Shown piece by piece: positions 58,040 through 64,000 of a stretch of DNA of 64,000 nucleotides. Below the pieces are notes generated by a model, which was given only the letters and a program-made list of their open reading frames with translations, was not told the DNA's origin and did not search any database. The stretch spans positions 906,892-970,891 of the forward strand of contig NZ_MQVY01000001.1 in the NCBI RefSeq assembly GCF_002954385.1, read 5' to 3'. The first letter of the stretch is position 1; every line of letters begins with the position of its first letter. The translations under genes and the position numbers were made by a program. Source of the stretch: Tenacibaculum sp. SG-28. Its GTDB lineage: Bacteria > Bacteroidota > Bacteroidia > Flavobacteriales > Flavobacteriaceae.

Positions 58040-59403
58040 ATAAAAACTAAATTTTGTAATGTAATTAAATCCTTTTTCTAACCGAAAAGAATATTTTAAA
58101 TCTTGCCCCGCTCTCTTAATACTAAGTTTAATTTTTCGATTTGGTTTTGACCGAAATATTTCTGAAAAATCGGATAAATTTAATTCATAAAAAGGTTTTC
58201 CATTTAAATAGTAAATAATGTCCCCTTCAAGTAAACCAGCCTTTGCAGCTGGTGAATCTTTAACGATTTTATCTATTTTAAACGAAGGCTTAAAATTGTA
58301 CACATAGTTAGAGACAAAATCGATTATCTTCCCTGTATTTGGGGAGTTGTATTCTTTTATCCCATAGGAGTTTACCGTAGATAATTTCTTTTGTGCTACT
58401 AAGTCTAATTTCCCATATATCACCTGAATCCCACTCATATTGTAAAAGAATCCGTCGTTAAAATTTCTATTTTTTTGAAGTTTCAAATTTCTATTTTGGT
58501 AATCAATCCAAATATTAAAACGTTTGAGAACTCCTCCTCCAATACTTCCATGTCTACTCTTATCCTTCTTGCATTAGAAGTTGAAAGCGTATCTAAAAAT
58601 GAAACTGTAGGATATGGCAGTGAAAATTCACCAATACGTAGCTCAGAAATACGACTTCGCTTTCCATAAATGGTACCACTAAATCCCTCTCCTAGTATAT
58701 CTTCAAAATATTTTTCAGGTTTTTGTATTGATGGCTTTGTATCCTCAAATAGCCATAAAGCATCACTTCCACCGGAGTCGACTAAAAATTTTACAGGAAT
58801 ATTAATTGAATCTTTATTTTTTAATTGAACAGAAACATTTACATATGGTTTGTTGTCAGAAAAATCTATTTGTAATTCTTCACATGATTTGCATTTTTTT
58901 GGTTTGTAATACAATGGATTGTAGAAAGTAAGTTTTTTAGAAGTGTAGTTTATGTGAACTACAAGATCTTTTAATATTGCGTAACCAATAACACCGTGAA
59001 TGGTAACACCCATCCTAGACGACAAATTAAAACTGTTATTCGACAAGATTAAAACCTCCTGGTCTTTTCCTGAAATTTTTTCTGTCTCAATCGTATTTTC
59101 AAAGGAAATTAAAGCCTCCACAGGTTGCCCCTCCCCTAAACCACGGACTAATATTTTTCTGTAATTAGTAAATAATAAATCTTTATTCGCAGATAAATCG
59201 AATAAAATGGTTTTGTTAACTCCTGTATCCAAAATAAACGATAGCTCATTTCCATTTACAGTTAAAGGAAACACAATCAAATTATTAATTAATTGGAAAG
59301 GAACTACTTCTTTCTTTTTTTGAGGATTTGTAAACTTAAAAGACACTTGTGCATTACTGTGATAAAAAACAAATATCAGAAGGGAAAAAAATAATTGACG
59401 CAA
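58013..59403 (-). CDS. Retropepsin-like aspartyl protease with PDZ domain (frameshifted)
   Basis: Exported protein (signal MRQLFFSLLIFVFYHSNAQ) of about 463 aa. Two aspartyl-protease halves: ELSFILDTGVNKTILFDLSA (D-T-G, about residue 60) and NIPVKFLVDSGGSDALWLFE (D-S-G, about 212). The frame breaks at 58566-58567. Adding one base gives KDKSRHGSIGGGVLKRFNIW then IDYQNRNLKLQKNRNF, the usual end of this family. A PDZ domain follows (ASPAAKAGLLEGDIIYYLNG-like, KDSPAAKAGLLEGDIIYYLN). Probably a periplasmic protease. Confidence 0.85.
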
Positions 59404-59552
59404 GGGAATAATTTTAAAACATTAAAAATACGATGATATTTAAAAATAAAATTCAAATTAATAATTATTAACACTTTTTTTTAAGGATAAAAAAGCATTA
59501 CAAATAAAAATAATTTCGGAAATTTGTAGCATTAACAACTAATATAATTACA

Positions 59553-60743
59553 ATGCCTTCAATTTCAATTAAAGGAAATGCTATGCCTCAATCACCCATC
59601 CGGAAATTAGTTCCCTATGCAGAGGCTGCAAAGAAAAACGGCACAAGAGTTTTTCATTTAAATATTGGACAACCAGATATTAAAACCCCTAAAATTGCAT
59701 TAGATGCAGTAAAAAATAACGCCATAGAAGTTTTGTCTTATGCAAGATCAGAAGGTTCGGAATCCTACAGGACAAAACTTTCGAATTACTACGATAAGAA
59801 CGGAATAAAAGTAGATGCAAAAGATATAATTGCGACTACAGGAGGTTCAGAGGCATTATTATTTGCGATTGGTAGTATAACAGATCCAGGAGATGAAATT
59901 ATTATACCAGAGCCATTTTATGCTAATTACAACGGATTTTCTACTGCATCTGGCGTTCATGTAGTTCCTGTTATTTCGAAAATAGAAGATAACTTTGCAT
60001 TACCCGCTATCGAGGAATTTGAAAAACTAATTACTCCAAAAACAAAAGCCATCTTAATCTGTAATCCCGGGAATCCCACAGGATATCTATACAGTGAGGA
60101 CGAGCTAAATAAATTGAAACAAATTGTACAAAAACACGATTTGTTTTTAATTGCAGATGAGGTGTATAGAGAATTTACCTACGATGGTGAAAAGCATAAT
60201 TCTGTAATGTCATTAGAAGGGCTAGAACAACATGCCATCATGATTGATTCTGTATCGAAAAGGTATAGTATGTGCGGCGCAAGGATAGGATGTATTGTTT
60301 CTAAAAACGAAGCGTTTATCCATACCGCTTTAAAATTTGCACAGGCTCGCTTGTCGCCTCCAACCTATGCTTTACTAGCAAGTGAAGCAGCGTTAGATAC
60401 ACCACAGAGTTATTTCGATGAAGTAATTGAAGAATATGAAGATCGAAGAAATACACTAATAGCCGAGTTACAAAAAATTGATGGGGTTAGGGTAGCAAAA
60501 CCAAAAGGAGCTTTTTACTGTATTGCGGAATTACCTGTTACTAATTCAGAAGATTTTGCACAGTGGATTCTGGAAGAGTTTCACGATAATAATGAAACAG
60601 TTATGGTTGCTCCTGCAGGTGGTTTCTATTCTTCCGAGGGCGAAGGAAAAAATCAAGTCCGAATTGCATATGTGCTGAATAAAAAAGACCTTATTCGTTG
60701 TGTGGAGATTATTAAAATAGCCTTAGCGAAATACAATAGTTAA
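59553..60743 (+). CDS. Class I/II PLP-dependent aminotransferase
   Basis: 396 aa, fold type I. NIGQPDIKTPKIALDAVKNN, ATTGGSEALLFAIGSI, IPEPFYANYNGFS, ILICNPGNPTGYLYSEDELN (NPGNPTG), FLIADEVYREFTYDGE (Asp-x-Val-Tyr) and the PLP lysine in SVSKRYSMCGARIGCIVSKN, with the carboxylate-binding Arg in QVRIAY. Close to aspartate aminotransferases. Exact amino donor not determinable. The murB start lies directly at its stop. Confidence 0.9.
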   Translation: MPSISIKGNAMPQSPIRKLVPYAEAAKKNGTRVFHLNIGQPDIKTPKIALDAVKNNAIEVLSYARSEGSESYRTKLSNYYDKNGIKVDAKDIIATTGGSEALLFAIGSITDPGDEIIIPEPFYANYNGFSTASGVHVVPVISKIEDNFALPAIEEFEKLITPKTKAILICNPGNPTGYLYSEDELNKLKQIVQKHDLFLIADEVYREFTYDGEKHNSVMSLEGLEQHAIMIDSVSKRYSMCGARIGCIVSKNEAFIHTALKFAQARLSPPTYALLASEAALDTPQSYFDEVIEEYEDRRNTLIAELQKIDGVRVAKPKGAFYCIAELPVTNSEDFAQWILEEFHDNNETVMVAPAGGFYSSEGEGKNQVRIAYVLNKKDLIRCVEIIKIALAKYNS

Positions 60744-61751
60744 TTGAATATTCAAGAACACATATCTTTAAAAGAATACAATACGTTTGGTATGCATGTA
60801 TATGCCAAACGTTTTGTCTCTGTTTCCTCTTTCTTTGCATTAAAAAATATCTTAGAAAAAGAAAAGGAAGTGTACATAATTAGTGGAGGAAGTAATATAC
60901 TTTTAACCAAAGACATCTCATGTCTGGTAATACACATTGATATTAAAGGAATTTCAATAGACAAGGAAGAGGAAAACTATATTTATCTAACCGTAAATGC
61001 TGGGGAACATTGGCATGACTTTGTAAACTGGTGTATTGCTCAAAATTATGGTGGATTAGAAAACCTATCTTTAATTCCTGGTTATGTAGGAACAGCTCCC
61101 ATTCAAAACATAGGCGCCTATGGTGTTGAGGTTAAGGATGCTATTACTAAAGTAGAGGGCATCGACATTAAGTCTGGTAAACGAGTTTCATTTTCCAATA
61201 CAGCCTGTAATTTTGGGTATAGAAACTCTATATTCAAACAAAAGCTTAAAAATAAGGTGGTGATTACAGCGGTTAGTTTTAAACTAACAAAGACCAAGCA
61301 TGTTATAAACTCATCCTATGGTGCGATTGAAAGTGAGTTGAAGAAGAAGAATATTGTAAATCCTAGTATTAAAGACATTTCTGAAGCAGTAATATCTATT
61401 CGAAAATCCAAACTTCCAGACCCAAAAAAAATTGGAAATAGTGGTAGCTTCTTTAAAAACCCAGTAATAGCAATAACAAAATACGAAGCCTTACAAAAAC
61501 AGTTTCCGAAAATCCCAAGTTATCCAATTTCCGAAAATGAGGTAAAGGTTCCTGCTGGTTGGCTTATTGAAAACATTGGCTACAAAGGAAAAAACTATGG
61601 AACATATGGAGTGCATGAAAAGCAAGCTCTTGTTCTTGTAAACTATGGAGATGCTTCTGGAAAAGATATCTATAGGTTGGCACAAGAGATTCAAAAAGAA
61701 GTTGAAAAAAAATTTGGTATTCATTTAGAAATGGAGGTAAACATACTTTAA
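60744..61751 (+). CDS. murB: UDP-N-acetylmuramate dehydrogenase
   Basis: Reduces UDP-GlcNAc-enolpyruvate to UDP-MurNAc in peptidoglycan synthesis, FAD and NADPH dependent. 335 aa, type I MurB. EYNTFGMHVYAKRFVSVSS, ISGGSNILLTKDISCLVIHI (FAD), ENLSLIPGYVGTAPIQNIGA, FGYRNSIFKQKLKNKVVITA (Tyr-Arg), catalytic Ser in KIGNSGSFFKNPVI, and Glu at the C-terminus. Translation starts at TTG 60744, the triplet right after the aminotransferase stop, so the two are coupled. Confidence 0.94.
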   Translation: MNIQEHISLKEYNTFGMHVYAKRFVSVSSFFALKNILEKEKEVYIISGGSNILLTKDISCLVIHIDIKGISIDKEEENYIYLTVNAGEHWHDFVNWCIAQNYGGLENLSLIPGYVGTAPIQNIGAYGVEVKDAITKVEGIDIKSGKRVSFSNTACNFGYRNSIFKQKLKNKVVITAVSFKLTKTKHVINSSYGAIESELKKKNIVNPSIKDISEAVISIRKSKLPDPKKIGNSGSFFKNPVIAITKYEALQKQFPKIPSYPISENEVKVPAGWLIENIGYKGKNYGTYGVHEKQALVLVNYGDASGKDIYRLAQEIQKEVEKKFGIHLEMEVNIL

Positions 61752-61857
61752 AACGTAGTTTCGAATCTGAAATTCCCATTGAAAATTAAGAAATATCTCC
61801 CACCCATAAAACGCTATAATTTTAGTCTATTTTAAGAAAGATACAATGAGATTTTCG

Positions 61858-61865
61858 TATATTTG
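61858..61865 (+). promoter_or_regulatory. -7 box of the small Cys-rich protein gene
   Basis: TATATTTG (TAnnTTTG), 25 bases before the ATG at 61891. Confidence 0.55.
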
Positions 61866-61890
61866 CCAACGATTTAATTAAGATTTTTGT

Positions 61891-62094
61891 ATGAAATTAG
61901 TATTTGTGACTGTAGGTTTATTAGCAATTGCTTTTGCAGGTATCGCCATAAAAATATGGGCTAAAAAAGACGGTGAATTCGCAGGAACCTGTGCTAGTCA
62001 AAACCCGATGCTTAACAAAACCGGTGAATCTTGTGGTTTCTGTGGAAAAACCCCAGATCAATTTGATACTTGCACTGACACTGCACACAGCTAA
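61891..62094 (+). CDS. Small membrane-anchored Cys-rich protein
   Basis: 67 aa. One N-terminal hydrophobic segment (KLVFVTVGLLAIAFAGIAIK), then a short exported part with four Cys: GTCASQNPMLNKTGESCGFC and the later TCTD. The sequence GEFAGTCASQNP...CGFCGKTPDQFD is strongly conserved in Flavobacteriia and is usually annotated as membrane or secreted protein. A CxxC pair suggests metal binding or a disulfide. Precedes a glycosyltransferase gene by 15 bases and may be co-transcribed. Confidence 0.8.
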   Translation: MKLVFVTVGLLAIAFAGIAIKIWAKKDGEFAGTCASQNPMLNKTGESCGFCGKTPDQFDTCTDTAHS

Positions 62095-62109
62095 TTTTAA
62101 ACCTGTACG

Positions 62110-63207
62110 ATGCTCAGAGCTACTTTTGTCTACATTCCTGTAGTTTTTATGAGTATTCAATATTTGTACTACCTCTTCTTTATTCTCCTCGGTAAAACAA
62201 AACCTAACACCAAGAATACAACACGAGAATCAGGTATCTCAATTCTAGTATACGTAAAAAATAAAGAAAACGTACTGCACGAATTTATTACTTCCTTACT
62301 AGAACAGACCTATGAACATAAAGAAATTGTTTTGGTAAATCATTGCTCTACGGATAATAGTTTGTCTATTATGGAAGCTTTTTCCGAAAAATATAAGACT
62401 ATAAAAATTGTTAATGTAGCCAACAATGAAACATTCTGGAACAATAAGAAGTATGCCTTGACACTTGGAGTAAAAGCCGCTACATATGATTGTATTTTAT
62501 TTACCGAATCTACGGTCATACCTGCTACTAAAGAATGGATTGCAACAGTGGCAAATTCTTTTGCAACTACAAAAACAATTCTCATCGGTAATGAGAAGAT
62601 TATTACCACTAAAAATTCCCTACTTGGAATTTTATCTAAATTCACTAATATCCTAACTACTGCACAAATGATAAGTTTTGTAAACATTGGAATTCCTTAC
62701 AAAGCTTTCAAAGGTAATTTTGCCATGCATAAAGAGGATTTTTTTAGGGTTAACGGTTTTATAAGTCACTTAAAAATTAACAACGGTGAATTTGATTTGT
62801 TCTTACAAGATGCGGCCAATTCTAGAAATACAACCATGAGTCCGGTACCAAAAAATACGGTGTATCGGAATAGTACAATATCGCTTAAAAAGTATCTTTC
62901 CCTGCAAAAAGAGGATATAAAAATCATCAAAGAATATAAAAAATTACCAAAGACATTTCTCCGACTATTTCGTTTCAGTAAAATTATAGTATATCTAACC
63001 TTACCTTTACTGTTTTTTTTAAATCTAAAATATTCTTTAGGTTTCTTATTGGTATATTATCTTTTGCAATACGCAGCTTTATTTTCGTTAATAAAAGTAT
63101 TCAAAGAAAAGAAATTACTCATTTTTTTACCTATATTAGATTGTTTGTATGCTATGGTGTGTTTATATACATTTATGAGCACTTTAGCTAGCAGCGTAAA
63201 AAATTGA
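62110..63207 (+). CDS. Glycosyltransferase family 2 membrane protein
   Basis: 365 aa. One N-terminal membrane helix (residues about 7-29), a GT-A domain (ISILVYVKNKENVLHEFITS, EIVLVNHCSTDNSLSIMEAF, ILFTESTVIPATKEWI in the DxD position, here Glu-Ser) and a C-terminal pair or trio of membrane helices. Makes or extends a surface glycan, with unknown donor. The DxD is altered, so catalysis is less certain. Its stop overlaps the TTG start of the sigma-factor gene (TTGA). Confidence 0.82.
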   Translation: MLRATFVYIPVVFMSIQYLYYLFFILLGKTKPNTKNTTRESGISILVYVKNKENVLHEFITSLLEQTYEHKEIVLVNHCSTDNSLSIMEAFSEKYKTIKIVNVANNETFWNNKKYALTLGVKAATYDCILFTESTVIPATKEWIATVANSFATTKTILIGNEKIITTKNSLLGILSKFTNILTTAQMISFVNIGIPYKAFKGNFAMHKEDFFRVNGFISHLKINNGEFDLFLQDAANSRNTTMSPVPKNTVYRNSTISLKKYLSLQKEDIKIIKEYKKLPKTFLRLFRFSKIIVYLTLPLLFFLNLKYSLGFLLVYYLLQYAALFSLIKVFKEKKLLIFLPILDCLYAMVCLYTFMSTLASSVKN

Positions 63208-63773
63208 AGATCCTTACGAACATCAAACTAGAACAATACATAAAAAAAGCTAAAGAAGGAGAACAAATGGCCTTCAATTATTTGCTAGATCACTTTTGGG
63301 AAAGCGTTTATTATTTTCAATTACAGAAGACAAAAAATGATAATGATGCGGAAGATATTACCATTCAAACGTTCTCCAAAGCTTTTGATAAAATCCATTC
63401 TTTTGACGAAAATTTTCAATTCAAAACTTGGCTCATTGCTATATCAAAAAATGTATATATCGACTTTCTTCGTAAAAACCATAGCTCAATATCCATAGAA
63501 ACTACTGTTGAAAAAGAAGCAGAAGTATTGGATATCGTCGATAATTCGCCTTCTCCTGAAGACAAAATAATAACCGAGCAAAACCTTGCAAAATTACTTC
63601 TCGATATTAAACAATTAAAGCCTAAATACCAACAGGTAATTCATTTACGTTTCTTTCAAGAACTTAGCTATCGAGAAATTTCAGAAAAAATAGAAGAACC
63701 TATAAATAATGTAAAAGTAAAACTCTTGCGAGCAAAAAAGTTACTTGCTGAAATTATTCGTAAATCCAGCTAA
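63204..63773 (+). CDS. ECF-family RNA polymerase sigma factor
   Basis: 189 aa. Region 2 (about 15-90): FWESVYYFQLQKTKNDNDAE, DITIQTFSKAFDKIHSFDEN, FKTWLIAISKNVYIDFLRKN. Region 4 (about 125-185): LKPKYQQVIHLRFFQELSYR, EISEKIEEPINNVKVKLLRA with the helix-turn-helix. Starts at TTG 63204, overlapping the glycosyltransferase stop. No anti-sigma gene is seen next to it in the remaining window. Often this sigma subtype follows a GT2 gene in Flavobacteria, suggesting envelope control. Confidence 0.92.
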   Translation: MKILTNIKLEQYIKKAKEGEQMAFNYLLDHFWESVYYFQLQKTKNDNDAEDITIQTFSKAFDKIHSFDENFQFKTWLIAISKNVYIDFLRKNHSSISIETTVEKEAEVLDIVDNSPSPEDKIITEQNLAKLLLDIKQLKPKYQQVIHLRFFQELSYREISEKIEEPINNVKVKLLRAKKLLAEIIRKSS

Positions 63774-63815
63774 CTTTTTTTTAAGTACATTTAAAGACTT
63801 TTAACCTCAAAAAAC

Positions 63816-64000
63816 ATGAAAAAAGTTTTTCCTTTACTCGGTCCAGGAATTTTGTTTGCCGGAGCGGCTATTGGCGTATCCCATTTGGTACAATCTACAA
63901 GAGCAGGAGCAGAATTTGGTTTTGGTTTGTTGTGGGCATTGGTACTTGTAAATATTTTTAAATATCCATTTTTTCAATTTGGCCCCAGATACACCGCAGC
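63816..64000 (+). CDS. Nramp-family divalent metal transporter (5'-partial fragment)
   Basis: Begins MKKVFPLLGPGILFAGAAIG and continues SHLVQSTRAGAEFGFGLLWA to the window end (61 full codons of about 400). GPGILFAGAAIGVSHLVQSTRAGA is the first membrane helix with the metal-binding D/N-P-G position of Nramp replaced by a G-A-A-I-G-V-S-H-L-V-Q-S variant. Because the usual DPG is absent, this could be a non-canonical Nramp-related protein. Lies 42 bases after the sigma factor gene. Confidence 0.75.
   Translation, partial: MKKVFPLLGPGILFAGAAIGVSHLVQSTRAGAEFGFGLLWALVLVNIFKYPFFQFGPRYTA

Noticed and set aside
58475..58669. Plus-strand ORF opposite the PDZ protease
   Set aside because: Antisense shadow within a convincing gene on the other strand.

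Overview
The window is a low-GC chromosomal segment of a member of the Bacteroidota, almost certainly family Flavobacteriaceae. The evidence is the recurring promoter form TTTG-N19-TAnnTTTG, the near absence of strong Shine-Dalgarno sites, lipoproteins with a Cys lipobox, PorV/PorQ and TonB-dependent outer-membrane proteins, BshA (bacillithiol), a split transketolase, and gene pairs typical of this family such as kdsD-tatC-lptB. Three imelysin-type genes and a TonB/Fbp iron cluster suggest a marine or iron-limited habitat, but that is inference.

Layout. 1-8.5 kb is core chromosome: carB (cut by the window edge), rpmH, pyrG, yidC, an FKBP lipoprotein, an S4-domain protein, a phosphoribosyltransferase, aroK, then tRNA-Lys(TTT) and tRNA-Leu(GAG). 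8.5-17.6 kb is a 9-kb integrated element bounded by a perfect 28-bp direct repeat that copies the 3' end of tRNA-Leu. It carries a tyrosine integrase at the tRNA end and, almost all on the minus strand, an RX4H (HEPN-like) protein, an HNH endonuclease coupled to a small secreted protein, a DnaD/replication-organiser-like protein, a lipoprotein, a free-standing C39-type cysteine peptidase and several small unknown proteins. A 25-bp sequence recurs near both ends and lies against the integrase promoter. This element is the most unusual part of the window. 17.6-18.5 kb is almost gene-free.

18.5-36.9 kb is housekeeping: typA, proline dehydrogenase, aroB, bshA, a transketolase N-half, recQ, kdsD, tatC, lptB, pssA, a YheT-like hydrolase, a PorV/PorQ protein, a DUF4105 membrane protein, aroQ and guaB. 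37-51.6 kb is an iron-acquisition region of two facing blocks: imelysin / di-haem DUF1111 protein / imelysin on the plus strand, and DUF4856 / imelysin / HTTM / TonB receptor / unknown / FbpA-FbpB-FbpC on the minus strand. AT-rich palindromes, one of them a 19-bp Fur-box-sized site against a consensus promoter, precede three of these genes. 52-64 kb is again housekeeping: a YigZ protein, a DMT transporter, a HAD hydrolase, ribD, a LEA-2 lipoprotein, an acetyltransferase, prmC, a retropepsin-PDZ protein, an aminotransferase, murB, a glycosyltransferase, an ECF sigma factor and the start of an Nramp transporter.

Quality note. Twelve frame breaks in eleven genes (carB, the FKBP lipoprotein, integrase, a small island gene, the DUF4105 protein, an unknown membrane protein, the TonB receptor, HTTM, the DMT transporter, ribD twice, and the PDZ protease) nearly all fit loss of one or two bases, mostly in homopolymers. 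I treat them as probable sequencing or assembly errors and annotate the genes as whole units.
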